A DNA stretch of 38,633 nucleotides, taken from a virus. The notes beneath the pieces were generated by a model. That model was given only the letters and a program-made list of their open reading frames with translations, did not search any database and was not told the DNA's origin. Below, in pieces: positions 24,943 to 33,825 of this stretch; the stretch's first letter is position 1, and the number at the start of each line of letters is the position of its first letter. The DNA lies in IMG/VR virus record IMGVR_UViG_3300045286_000101, positions 1-38,633 of that record. One strand, 5' to 3'. A program made the position numbers and the translations under genes.

Positions 24943-25781
24943 GCGCACCGTTCCCGCTCGGCTCGAGCGTGAGCTACTGGCTGTGGGGTGTCTCCGGCCA
25001 GTTCGGCTTGCATCGCATTCCGGGCCCTGAGGTCGGCTGCGTGTGTGTGATGGGCCGCAACGGGAACCCCGCGGACGGGTACGGGCCGAACGGACATACC
25101 GGGATCTGTGTGTCGACCGGACCGGGGACGGTGACGTGCATCGAGTCGCGGGGCGGTGTCGGCGTCTGCTACAAGACCCGCCGCCGCGAGGAGTGGGACG
25201 GGTTCTGCCGCGTCGACGGGATGACCCCGCATGTGGTCGGCGGGATGCATGTGTGGGAGTCGATGTACGACGCGTTTACCGGGACCGTCGCGCACGTCGG
25301 CTACTACTCGGGGCCGGATGTCGTGAACGATGGGCATCCGGACCGGGCGTGGATCGGCGACGGGAACGGCATCGACTGTTCCGGTGCCGTCAAGTTGTGC
25401 GCCGACTACGGATACGACCACGCGGCCGGGCAGCCGGCACCGCAACCACCGCCACCCCCGCCTCCACCATTGTGGGCCGGTCTCGACGATGAGGAAGACA
25501 TGAGCCGAGTAGCTACGTTCCCGTTCAACAACCAGGCGCATTCCGTGTGGGTCGACGAACCGTCGAAACATCTGTTCCACAGCTTCGTCGACAGTGGCGG
25601 CAAGCACGGCTTCGAGGACTTGAGCACGGTGACGGGGATCGGTGCGCTCACCCTCGACCGTCCCACTGTGAGTGCTGCGGGGTCGTGTCTCGTGGTCGGT
25701 GTGTTCGGAGCCGCCGACAATGTGTACGTCGAGCTCCGGTACGACGGGAAGGGTTGGGGAGCCGCGGTCCCCGGCCACTGA
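24939..25781 (+). CDS. Putative endolysin with permuted cysteine-peptidase-like domain
   Basis: The 280-residue protein starts at GTG 24939 (GTGA overlap). NGHTGICVS (H53) and the following TVTCIESRGGVGV / WDGFCRV resemble the strands and His of NlpC/P60 or CHAP peptidases. A DCSGAVKLC motif, normally the N-terminal catalytic Cys, occurs later at C147, which would imply a circularly permuted fold. A polyproline linker (about 168-177) leads to a 90-residue C-terminal domain, possibly cell-wall binding. Two small membrane proteins follow, as in a lysis cassette. It could instead be a tail-associated protein. Confidence 0.45.
   Translation: MSAPFPLGSSVSYWLWGVSGQFGLHRIPGPEVGCVCVMGRNGNPADGYGPNGHTGICVSTGPGTVTCIESRGGVGVCYKTRRREEWDGFCRVDGMTPHVVGGMHVWESMYDAFTGTVAHVGYYSGPDVVNDGHPDRAWIGDGNGIDCSGAVKLCADYGYDHAAGQPAPQPPPPPPPPLWAGLDDEEDMSRVATFPFNNQAHSVWVDEPSKHLFHSFVDSGGKHGFEDLSTVTGIGALTLDRPTVSAAGSCLVVGVFGAADNVYVELRYDGKGWGAAVPGH
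25500..25781 (+). CDS. Possible internal-start product: C-terminal domain alone
   Basis: ATG 25500 in the same frame has GAGGA four bases upstream, immediately after the polyproline linker, and would give a 93-residue free C-terminal domain (MSRVATFPFNNQAHSVW...). Several endolysins make such binding-domain fragments. No expression evidence is available. Confidence 0.35.
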   Translation: MSRVATFPFNNQAHSVWVDEPSKHLFHSFVDSGGKHGFEDLSTVTGIGALTLDRPTVSAAGSCLVVGVFGAADNVYVELRYDGKGWGAAVPGH

Positions 25782-26113
25782 TGCTCGGCACGTCCGACGC
25801 GCACGACGTGTGGATCGCGATCATCTCCGCGATCGGGATCGTCCTCGCCGCGACGGTCCCGACCATCATCGGGCTGCAACTCAAGCGTGGGCAGCGAGAA
25901 ATCCATCAGAAGACCGACGACATCAAGGACACGGTCGGACAATCGAACGGGGCCGGGAACCTCACTGAGATCGGCGAAGGACTCGCCGAGAAGCTCGAAG
26001 GGGTCCGGGCCGAGCAGGACCATCACGCGGCGCTCGACGAAGCCCGCTTCCGCACTTTGCATGAGCATCTCAATATCCCGTTCCTCGAAGACCCAGACAA
26101 GGAGACATCATGA
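25781..26113 (+). CDS. Single-membrane-helix protein, holin-like
   Basis: The 110-residue protein starts at ATG 25781 (TGATG). One membrane segment at about residues 10-34 (VWIAIISAIGIVLAATVPTI) is followed by a basic residue cluster and a charged, coiled-coil cytoplasmic tail (EIHQKTDDIKDTVG). It lies between the putative endolysin and a two-helix holin candidate, so a lysis role (holin partner or antiholin) is likely. Confidence 0.65.
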   Translation: MLGTSDAHDVWIAIISAIGIVLAATVPTIIGLQLKRGQREIHQKTDDIKDTVGQSNGAGNLTEIGEGLAEKLEGVRAEQDHHAALDEARFRTLHEHLNIPFLEDPDKETS

Positions 26114-26295
26114 ATCTCGGCAAGTATGGGAAGACGATTACCGCGCTGGCGACTGGCGCGATCGGTTGGGCGACACTCGTCGTCAACAGTGCGTCAGGTC
26201 CGATCACCGCAGGCGAGTGGATCGCGGGCGCGACTGCGCTCGCGACCGCGCTCGGCGTGTACGCGGTGAGCAACGCCCCGCAGAGCACCGTCTGA
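26110..26295 (+). CDS. Small holin candidate
   Basis: The 61-residue protein starts at ATG 26110 (ATGA overlap). Two hydrophobic segments (ITALATGAIGWATLVVNSA and GEWIAGATALATALGVYAV) are separated by a short turn; the basic N-terminus (NLGKYGK) and the ITAGEWIAGATALATALGVY motif are typical of small actinophage holin-like proteins. It ends the probable lysis cassette. Confidence 0.7.
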   Translation: MNLGKYGKTITALATGAIGWATLVVNSASGPITAGEWIAGATALATALGVYAVSNAPQSTV

Positions 26296-26299
26296 CCGG

Positions 26300-29188
26300 A
26301 TGTCGCTCGACGCGCTCGACGGCCGCGCCCGTCGATTCCCCATCCTGCTGCCACTCGGCTACCCGAAGACCCTCGAATGGGAACTCTTCGACGACGCCGA
26401 GCTCACGCAGCCGACCGACCTGTCCGGCACGTCCGACTGGCTGCTGCGCGTCACGCGTGCCAGCCAGTCGGACCTGCCGATCACCGGCACGGTCTCGGGG
26501 AACATCGTCACAACGCCGCTACCGGACACGCTCAACGGCCGGTACCACCACACGCTCGAGACCGTCATCGGCAGCAAACGCGTCCCGTTGCTGACGGGAC
26601 CGCTGCAGTTCTCGAACGACGGGTCACCGTCGGGCATCCCAGCGTCAGACACGATCCGTGTCCAGCTCCACGTCGCCGACCGTGTCACCGTCGTCGGCAT
26701 CCTGGCCGGTAACGGCGGCGGCGGGTCGGGTGTCGCATGGATGGTGGACCCGCGTGAGTACGGCGCCGCTGTCGATGGGACTACTGACGACACAGCGGCA
26801 CTCAATGCGGCGATCGTCGCCGCAGGAGCGGCAGGAACCGTTCTGGTCCCGCCCGGCAATATGGCGATCGGCTCGCAGATCACCCCGGTCGACGCGACGA
26901 CACCCCTGCGGCTCGTCGGCCTCGGCGCTGCCCGCTCCAAGATCACTGTCCTCACGGGAACGACCGGCCCGATCTTCGACCTCGCGTTCACCGGCAACCA
27001 ACCGAACGTCGAGCTCGCCGACTTCGAGATCGACGGCATGGCCGTCCGCACCCAGGACCTCGTCTACCTCGACGGTGTGAACAAGCCGCGCATCAACCGG
27101 GTGAAACTCCGCGGCGGGCGTCGTCAGGTGTGGCTCGGGATGGTCACACAGGCCGAGCTCGACGTGTGGTGCATGAACCCGACGGAGACGGGACTGTATG
27201 TCCTGCCACCGAACCCGATTTCGCTCGCGAATCCGGCAGGGCAGCAGCCGAACTTCGCTGTTCGTGGCTTCCACTACGAGGCGACGACCGCGAACGACAC
27301 CATCGACGTGCCGGCCGCGATCCACGTCGCGTGTTACACGACCGCGATCACGATGCAGAACGTCGAGATCACGCAACGGTTCGCGACCGGGGCAGGGACA
27401 CTGCAACGTGGGATATGGTTCGATGTCCCGGAACCGGGCGCGAACACGTACTGCGCGCTAGCGACCGCGCTCACCGACACGACCGGCACCACCGTCGTCG
27501 TCAAAGCCGGGACCGATCCGGCAGTCCTCGATTTCCTCGCTCCCGGGGCGACGATCGTTATCGATTCGACGACCGGGAACCGTGAAGCGATCACCCTCGG
27601 TGCTTCGTCGGACGGGTTGACCTGGACGGGCTGTACCCGCAACGCGGACACGCTCGGCGCGCACACTCACGCGGTCGACGCGACGATCCAACTCCCGATC
27701 GGTGGTCGGGGCACGTTCGCCTTCTTGCGGGGTCTGCTCCTCGACGGTGTGAACGGGCCGGCGATCGCAGCGAGCAACGCCCGCGAGCTCCAGATCGGCG
27801 GCCAGTCGTTCATTTCGACGCATGCGGGCGGCGGGTTCCCGGCGGTGCTGATCGAAGGGTACGGCCGGGACGTGCAGATCGGCGGCGAGTCGTGGCTCGC
27901 CGGGACCGGCATCGAGTTCGCGTCCGGGTCCGTCACGAACGTCGTGTCGATCGACGACGTGTTCCTCCCGCAGACCAGTCCCGGCGGGGCGCTCGTCTTC
28001 CCCGCTGACGCGACGGTCACGAACCTCCTCGTCGGCGACAACGTGACGACGACGTGGGGACTCGCCGAAGACATCAACGGTGTCGACGAAACGAAAATGG
28101 CCCGGATCATCGGCGCGATCGACCACGACAAGCCGAACCTCCCGCGCACGCTACGCGTGACGGACTTGTCGCTTGACGACGCGATCCACTGGAAGAACCC
28201 GGTCGCTGACAAGTCCCGGTTCTTCACGTTGACGGCGTCGGGGACGTTGCAGGAACGGAATAACGCCGGTTCGGTGATCTTCTCCCGGCAGGATTCGGGG
28301 ACAGAGATCCTGGTCGGTGGTACAGCGATTCGTGCGGTCGGGACGAACACGCCTGAGGGGCATGTGACCGCGGGCGTCGGTTCACTGTTCCTCCGCACCG
28401 ACGGTGGCACATCGTCGGTGCTGTATGTCAAGGAATCGGGGAGCGGGAATACCGGATGGGTCGCGCACGGAGGGTCGGGCGCGACGAACCTCGGCTACAC
28501 GCCATCGACCCGGGTCCTCACCTCGGACACCGGCGCGGACGTGACGCTCCCGCTCGTCGACGGGTCGAACCCGGGCCTGATGGCCTCCGCCGACTACACG
28601 CGACTGAGCAACACATCCGGGACGAATACCGGCGACCAAGACCTCTCCGGGCTGGCGACATCTTCGGCGCTCGCGTCGGAAGCGTCGGCGCGCGCCACCG
28701 CTGACGGGCTCCTCGTCCCGAAGACCACCACGGTCAATGGTCATGCCCTCACCGGTAACGTGACCGTCACCGCGGCGGATGTCGGCGCGGACGTGGCGGG
28801 CGCTGCCGCAGCCGCGCAAGCCGCGTCGCAGCCCGTCGACTCGGACCTGACCGCGATCGCCGCGCTCGCGACAACCAGTTACGGGCGCGCGTTGTTGACC
28901 CTCGCCGGCCTGTCGAATCTGCTGGCGACGGTCGGCCCGACTGGTACCCCGTCGTCGTCGACGTATCTGCGGGGCGATGGAGCATGGGTCGCAGTCTCCG
29001 GCGGTGGCGGCGGCGACATGCTCGCCGCGAACAACCTGTCGGACCTGACGAACGTGGCGACCGCACGGACGAATCTCGGTCTCGGCAATGTGAACAACAC
29101 AGCAGACGTGAACAAGCCGGTGAGCACCGCGCAGCAGGCCGCGATCGACGGCGCCTCGTACAACACTCTGTTCATGGTGGGAGTCTGA
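26300..29188 (+). CDS. Tail spike with pectate-lyase-like beta-helix
   Basis: The 962-residue protein starts at ATG 26300. Residues 1-130 resemble baseplate-attachment (BppU-like) domains. From about 150, VDPREYGAAVDGTTDDTAA is the entry motif of the pectate_lyase_3 right-handed beta-helix, continuing to about residue 560. The rest is fibre-like: low-complexity repeats, SGLATSSALASEASARATADG and an end with NNLSDLTNVATARTNLGLGN, typical of tail fibres. It probably binds or cleaves a surface polysaccharide. Confidence 0.85.
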   Translation: MSLDALDGRARRFPILLPLGYPKTLEWELFDDAELTQPTDLSGTSDWLLRVTRASQSDLPITGTVSGNIVTTPLPDTLNGRYHHTLETVIGSKRVPLLTGPLQFSNDGSPSGIPASDTIRVQLHVADRVTVVGILAGNGGGGSGVAWMVDPREYGAAVDGTTDDTAALNAAIVAAGAAGTVLVPPGNMAIGSQITPVDATTPLRLVGLGAARSKITVLTGTTGPIFDLAFTGNQPNVELADFEIDGMAVRTQDLVYLDGVNKPRINRVKLRGGRRQVWLGMVTQAELDVWCMNPTETGLYVLPPNPISLANPAGQQPNFAVRGFHYEATTANDTIDVPAAIHVACYTTAITMQNVEITQRFATGAGTLQRGIWFDVPEPGANTYCALATALTDTTGTTVVVKAGTDPAVLDFLAPGATIVIDSTTGNREAITLGASSDGLTWTGCTRNADTLGAHTHAVDATIQLPIGGRGTFAFLRGLLLDGVNGPAIAASNARELQIGGQSFISTHAGGGFPAVLIEGYGRDVQIGGESWLAGTGIEFASGSVTNVVSIDDVFLPQTSPGGALVFPADATVTNLLVGDNVTTTWGLAEDINGVDETKMARIIGAIDHDKPNLPRTLRVTDLSLDDAIHWKNPVADKSRFFTLTASGTLQERNNAGSVIFSRQDSGTEILVGGTAIRAVGTNTPEGHVTAGVGSLFLRTDGGTSSVLYVKESGSGNTGWVAHGGSGATNLGYTPSTRVLTSDTGADVTLPLVDGSNPGLMASADYTRLSNTSGTNTGDQDLSGLATSSALASEASARATADGLLVPKTTTVNGHALTGNVTVTAADVGADVAGAAAAAQAASQPVDSDLTAIAALATTSYGRALLTLAGLSNLLATVGPTGTPSSSTYLRGDGAWVAVSGGGGGDMLAANNLSDLTNVATARTNLGLGNVNNTADVNKPVSTAQQAAIDGASYNTLFMVGV

Positions 29189-29517
29189 TGGCACAGGTCC
29201 GCAAGAACCTCGGCGGTGGTCTCCTCCCGGCCGCGGCGACTGACACGACCTTGTACACGGTGCCGGCTGCGACGGATACGGTCGTCGCTGACCTGATCGT
29301 CTGCAACCAGGGTGCAGCCACGACGTTCCGGGTCGCATGGCGAGTCGCCGGCGCTGCACTCGCGACCAAGCAATACCTGTTCTATGACTGTCCGATCGAC
29401 GCGAATGACACGCTCGCGCTCGGTCTGGGGATCACGATGGCCGCGACGGATGTCCTCACGGTCCGGTCCGCGTCCGGGTCGGTGTCGTTCAACGCGAGCG
29501 GGGCGGAGAACTCGTGA
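29188..29517 (+). CDS. Small beta-sandwich virion protein
   Basis: The 109-residue protein starts at ATG 29188 (TGATG). The sequence LYTVPAATDTVVADLIVCNQ and ANDTLALGLGITMAATDVL are typical of a small phage beta-sandwich family found next to tail fibre genes, probably a fibre accessory or decoration protein. No catalytic residues are seen. Confidence 0.72.
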   Translation: MAQVRKNLGGGLLPAAATDTTLYTVPAATDTVVADLIVCNQGAATTFRVAWRVAGAALATKQYLFYDCPIDANDTLALGLGITMAATDVLTVRSASGSVSFNASGAENS

Positions 29518-30800
29518 CCATCTCCGCGACCCGTCACCGGCCGACAACCACACCGACTCTCAAGGCCCCACTCACGGGGTTGATCGACCGGACCGGTGGC
29601 ACCCACTTCGGGACCTCCGACGTCTACTCGGCCGGCGAACTCCGCTACAACAACGCCGCGGCGAAGTTCACGTCTGGCGAACAGGTCCGCGACTACATGC
29701 GCGGCGTCACCATCCAGCTCGACTGGGCCGACCTCGAACAGTCCAAGCCGAACCAGTGGGACTTCACCAACCTCTCGACCGCGATCACGACGGCGGAGAC
29801 GGCCGGGCAACACGAGTTCGGCCTACGGATCTTCGCCGGTTGGCATATGCCCGCGTGGATCGTTACGGGTGACCTCGCGTTGGCGCACTGGTACAACGAC
29901 ACGACCGCCGTCGCGAATCTGCATTGGGGTACAGGCGTCGCGAGTGGCGATACGAACTGGGTGAATGGTGCGGGCGGATCGTTCGCGTCGCAGTCAGGCG
30001 CGACCGACTACGCGCCGGGCGGCGCCGCGAACGGCACGATCGGGGCACGGTCGGGTGCGATGCCGGTGTGGTGGGACCAGCGGATGGCCGACCATTACGA
30101 GCGGCTCATGTCGCGTGTCGCCCGCGAGGTCGAGTCCGACGACCGGATCAGGCATGTGCAGATCGGTATGCCGACAACGGTCTTCGCTGAGCCGATGATC
30201 CACCAGACGTACGCGCACGCGGGTGACGGGACGACACGCCCGAACCTGCTACGAGCGACGGCTGCCGGTTGGACACAAGAGGCCGAGCTCGAGCTGTGGC
30301 GTCGTGTGTTCCAGATCCATCATGCGTGCTTCACGAGGACGCGGACGGTGTTGTGTATCAATGTGGCGGAACGGTTCGTCGATGTGGGCGATGTCGCGTA
30401 CACGAATGCGCTCGACCCTGAGTACTCGGGCGAGTTGCAACGGCTCGCGAAGTCGATCATCGGCGATGCGTTGATCTTGCAGAACAACTCGCTGCTTTCA
30501 CCGCGGCGGACCGGTAGCAACTGTTGGTTGCATACGTCGACGCCCCGCTACACGGAGTTGTACACGCGGATGACGGATGGGAGCGTCCCACGGCTTGGGT
30601 TCCAGACCGATAACCGGGGGACGATCCTCGGCCAGTCCGGCGATAGTTCAACGGTCCGCGCGGCGGTGCAGGACGGCATCGACATGGGCGGCGCCTACGT
30701 CGAACTGCCGGTCGGGTACCACCAGGACTTCTCCCTCGCGCAGTTCCAGGCGATGGACGCCGCGTGTACTGCGAACGCGAATGCGAGGGTCGCGCCGTGA
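29514..30800 (+). CDS. TIM-barrel glycosidase-like tail protein
   Basis: The 428-residue protein starts at GTG 29514 (GTGA overlap). It resembles clan A glycosidases (beta-galactosidase-type barrels): VTIQLDWADLEQSKPNQWDF followed by GLRIFAGWHMPAWIV, then WDQRMADHYERLMSRVAREV and a strand-end Glu in MPTTVFAEPMI that could be the acid/base. The nucleophile position is not clear, so it may be a binding-only or divergent enzyme. It lies between fibre genes and lacks a signal peptide, so it is most likely a virion component. Confidence 0.68.
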   Translation: MTISATRHRPTTTPTLKAPLTGLIDRTGGTHFGTSDVYSAGELRYNNAAAKFTSGEQVRDYMRGVTIQLDWADLEQSKPNQWDFTNLSTAITTAETAGQHEFGLRIFAGWHMPAWIVTGDLALAHWYNDTTAVANLHWGTGVASGDTNWVNGAGGSFASQSGATDYAPGGAANGTIGARSGAMPVWWDQRMADHYERLMSRVAREVESDDRIRHVQIGMPTTVFAEPMIHQTYAHAGDGTTRPNLLRATAAGWTQEAELELWRRVFQIHHACFTRTRTVLCINVAERFVDVGDVAYTNALDPEYSGELQRLAKSIIGDALILQNNSLLSPRRTGSNCWLHTSTPRYTELYTRMTDGSVPRLGFQTDNRGTILGQSGDSSTVRAAVQDGIDMGGAYVELPVGYHQDFSLAQFQAMDAACTANANARVAP

Positions 30801-32953
30801 GTATCTCGTCGGCACGGAAAGTCGCGAACGCTGCGGACGTCCTCGTCGCCGACGGCGGGAGCAACTATGCGGGGACGGATGTGGAGGCGGTCCTCGCGGA
30901 GATCGCCGGCCTGATCGGTTCGGGGTCGATGACGACCGAGCAGGTGCAGGACATCCTCGGTGCTGCGCTAGTCGGCGGGACTGGTGTCACGGTCACGTAT
31001 GACGACACTGCGGGGACGGTGACGGTAGCGGTCGGGTCGACGGTGTACCGGTCGGGTGGGACGGATGTTCCGGTCGCGGATGGTGGGACGGGCGCGTCGG
31101 ACGCGGCGACGGCCCGGTCGAATCTCGGCGTTGCGGCCGTCTCACACACCCACCCGGAATCCGACATCACGAACCTGACAACCGACCTCGCAGGGAAGGC
31201 CGCCGCGTCGCACACGCATCCTGAGTCGGACATCACGAATCTGACGACGGATCTCGCCGCCAAAGCTCCACTCGCGTCGCCGACGTTCACCGGGACCGTC
31301 ACGGTCCCGACCCCGTCGAACTCAACCGACGCGGCGACGAAGGGCTATGTGGACACGTCGGTGGGGACTCCGACCGCGCTGCTCTCGCGTGTCCTCGCCG
31401 GGATGACGATCCCGCCGAACTCGTTGGACAGGTGGAAAGCCGGACCCGGCCTCCCCGGCACACCATTGAACGGGAGCATCACGAACTCGGCGACGTCGCT
31501 CGCGCCGACCGACTCGTCATTCTTCCCGAACACCGCTCATCGTGTCTTCACGATCGATAGCGAGGAGTTCTTCTCGACCGGCGGTGAGACGACCACCACC
31601 GTCAACGTCGACGGTGGGATCAACGGGACGGCGCGCTCGAGTCATGCGGACAAGGCCGAGATCATCCGGTCAAAGGTCCGCAGGGTGATGCATATCGGCG
31701 ATTCGGTCGCTGAGGGTGTGACGACGTCGACGACCGTTGCGGGGGACGGCTGGTCGGTGCGTGCCGCGCGTGTCGTCTCGAAACGTCTCGGCGGCGAGAT
31801 CGGCCAGATGTGGCCGATGTGGCGTTCCACCGCGATTTCCCAAGTTCATCAGGAGTATGTCCTCACCGGTGCCGCGTCGGCGGGAGTCGCCGCCTACGAC
31901 CTCGGCCCGTATGGCGGGGTTGTGTTCACCGGCGGGTCCGGGAACGGGTTCGTGTGGACCCGTCCCGCCGGGTTGACTGTCCAAGCGGTCGACATCCTCT
32001 GGGTGGACTACTCGTCGACGTCGTGGGACTGGCAGTACAGCCTCGACGGCGGCTCGACATGGGTCGGGAACCCGATCACGAGCTCGATCTACACGTCCGG
32101 GACCGCGAAGCTTCGCCGGTCGCGGATCGTGTGCGACAACCCGACGACGATCCGGGTCCGTGCGTACAACGGGTCGGCGAACAAGACGATTGTGCTCCCC
32201 TATGTGCCGTTGACGACGTGGTCGACACCACCGACGACGGGTGTGACCGAAGGGGTCATGTGGGCGAACCTCGGCGCGGCCGGCCAGAAGCTCCGCACCT
32301 TGTTGAACTCGAGGACAGTCACCGACGGAGTCACGAACGGGACAACGACGCTCACGTCCGCGACGGCCGCGTTCGTCGCGAACGATGTCGGGTCGACGAT
32401 CTACGTCAACGGCGCCGCGTACACGATCAGTTCCCGCACCAACGGGACGACGGTTGTGCTGTCCGGGTCGCCGGCCACCGCGACCGGTGTACGACTCACG
32501 ATCTTCCAAGGTGACAACACGGGCGACCGGATGGCCCAGTTCCTCGGCCATCACGGGTCCACCTTCCCGGACCTCGTCATCTGCGGCCCATGGGACAACG
32601 ACATGGGCACCTCACCGACATCGAACGGTGACACGAACCCCGACGCGATGACCGACATGCTCACCTACCTCGTCGGGAAGATCCAACCCGTCGCCGACGT
32701 GCTCCTGATCGCACCCCACGAAGACAACACGTTCTCGACGTCGCTTCAAGCGCAGTACCGGACCGCGATTCACGGGGTCGGCACCGCGCTCAACTGCGCG
32801 GTCCTCGACCTGTACGACGCGTTCGCCGCCTACGGGTACACCGGATACACCGCCGTCAACGCCGGAGGGTTCATGTACGACTCGGTGCATTTCTCGGCGC
32901 TCGGTAACCAGTGGATGGGTTCGCACCTCGCGCGTGTTCTCGGGGTGGTCTGA
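30797..32953 (+). CDS. Tail fibre with SGNH/GDSL-type esterase domain
   Basis: The 718-residue protein starts at GTG 30797 (GTGA overlap). The first 200 residues are fibre-like, with two copies of SHTHPESDITNLTTDLA and a TFTGTVTVPTPSNSTDAATK segment. The SGNH hydrolase starts with VMHIGDSVAEG (S303), has a CGPWDND segment and ends with DSVHFSALGNQW (D695, H698), giving the Ser-Asp-His triad. About 200 residues of beta-rich sequence are inserted between the first and third blocks. The enzyme probably removes acetyl groups from the host receptor glycan. Confidence 0.83.
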   Translation: MSISSARKVANAADVLVADGGSNYAGTDVEAVLAEIAGLIGSGSMTTEQVQDILGAALVGGTGVTVTYDDTAGTVTVAVGSTVYRSGGTDVPVADGGTGASDAATARSNLGVAAVSHTHPESDITNLTTDLAGKAAASHTHPESDITNLTTDLAAKAPLASPTFTGTVTVPTPSNSTDAATKGYVDTSVGTPTALLSRVLAGMTIPPNSLDRWKAGPGLPGTPLNGSITNSATSLAPTDSSFFPNTAHRVFTIDSEEFFSTGGETTTTVNVDGGINGTARSSHADKAEIIRSKVRRVMHIGDSVAEGVTTSTTVAGDGWSVRAARVVSKRLGGEIGQMWPMWRSTAISQVHQEYVLTGAASAGVAAYDLGPYGGVVFTGGSGNGFVWTRPAGLTVQAVDILWVDYSSTSWDWQYSLDGGSTWVGNPITSSIYTSGTAKLRRSRIVCDNPTTIRVRAYNGSANKTIVLPYVPLTTWSTPPTTGVTEGVMWANLGAAGQKLRTLLNSRTVTDGVTNGTTTLTSATAAFVANDVGSTIYVNGAAYTISSRTNGTTVVLSGSPATATGVRLTIFQGDNTGDRMAQFLGHHGSTFPDLVICGPWDNDMGTSPTSNGDTNPDAMTDMLTYLVGKIQPVADVLLIAPHEDNTFSTSLQAQYRTAIHGVGTALNCAVLDLYDAFAAYGYTGYTAVNAGGFMYDSVHFSALGNQWMGSHLARVLGVV
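31142..31267 (+). repeat. Synonymously diverged tandem repeat in the fibre gene
   Basis: Two 20-codon repeats (31142-31201 and 31208-31267, period 66 bp) encode 19 of 20 identical residues but differ at 13 codons by synonymous changes. The pattern looks like selection for protein sequence with loss of DNA identity. Confidence 0.8.
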
Positions 32954-33660
32954 TGCCTGGCCTGGTCGATATCGGGAAACGGTCCGGGATGGCGCTCGGC
33001 GCTTCACTGTTCACCGCTGCAGGGCAGCTCATCTACGCGTCGGCTGCCGGGACCGCGGCGATCCTCACGGCAGGGTCGAACAATGCGCTCCTCTACCTGA
33101 CGGGCGGTGTCCCCGCATGGACCGCAGCACCCGCGACGGCGAATCAGCCACTCGTCTACGACGGGAGCAGCCCCGCATGGGGCGCACCGCAGTCCGCGGC
33201 GGTAGTCGCCGCGGACGTCACCCACACACAATCGAATACGACACTCTCCGACGTGACCGGCTTGTACGTCCCGATCGGTGCTTCGGCGACCGAGGTGTGG
33301 TTCTGGGAGGCGTACCTGATGGTCACCGCCGCGAACTCGACCGTCGACGTCAAGTTCGGATGGACCGTCCCGACCGCCGCGACGATGAAGTGGGGCGCCC
33401 TCTCGCCGAACACCCAACTCCCCGGCTGGGTCGCCTACGCGACCGCGACGACCACAACCGCGTCGCTCCTCGGAGATCAGACGTTCGTGCCGGTGGCCGG
33501 GACCGCGAACGGGACGGTCGGTCTCGCGTACGCCGGGTACATCTTCGGCGGTGGCACTTCCGGGAACGTCCAGTTGCAGTTCGCGCAGAACACCTCGGAC
33601 GCGAGCAACCTGACGATCGCGAAAGGGTCGATGCTCCGCTATCGGCGACTCATCGCCTAG
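32953..33660 (+). CDS. Tail protein with C1q-like C-terminal domain
   Basis: The 235-residue protein starts at ATG 32953 (TGATG). An N-terminal Gly/Ala-rich stretch precedes a motif repeated in fibre proteins (LYLTGGVPAWTAAPATANQP, YDGSSPAWG), then a beta-rich C-terminal domain with LSDVTGLYVPIGASATEVWF and an RYRRLIA end. It is the last gene of the tail/fibre operon. Confidence 0.72.
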   Translation: MPGLVDIGKRSGMALGASLFTAAGQLIYASAAGTAAILTAGSNNALLYLTGGVPAWTAAPATANQPLVYDGSSPAWGAPQSAAVVAADVTHTQSNTTLSDVTGLYVPIGASATEVWFWEAYLMVTAANSTVDVKFGWTVPTAATMKWGALSPNTQLPGWVAYATATTTTASLLGDQTFVPVAGTANGTVGLAYAGYIFGGGTSGNVQLQFAQNTSDASNLTIAKGSMLRYRRLIA

Positions 33661-33796
33661 GGCATTCGACGCTGCCGCCACGTTCGACGATCTGAGCGAC
33701 ACGCCGCGCGTCGCGGCAGTCCACGGAGCGCGCGCCGCATCCGGCCAACAGGACCGCGACGAGTGCTCCGACGATTCCTGCCCTGATCCCAGCCAT
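33650..33796 (-). CDS. Candidate antisense lipoprotein
   Basis: This 48-residue frame reads leftward and converges on the end of the preceding tail gene (11-base overlap). It encodes MAGIRAGIVGALVAVLLAGC, a signal peptide with an LAGC lipobox, followed by a short mature part with two more Cys (VDC, VEC). A TACACT hexamer (33806-33811, minus strand) ends 10 bases before the ATG, so a near-leaderless mRNA is possible; no ribosome site is seen. Small phage lipoproteins often block superinfection or act as spanins. It may be a chance frame. Confidence 0.4.
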   Translation of the reverse strand: MAGIRAGIVGALVAVLLAGCGARSVDCRDARRVAQIVERGGSVECPRR

Positions 33797-33825
33797 AACC
33801 CGGGGAGTGTACGCCGGGGCTTGTT

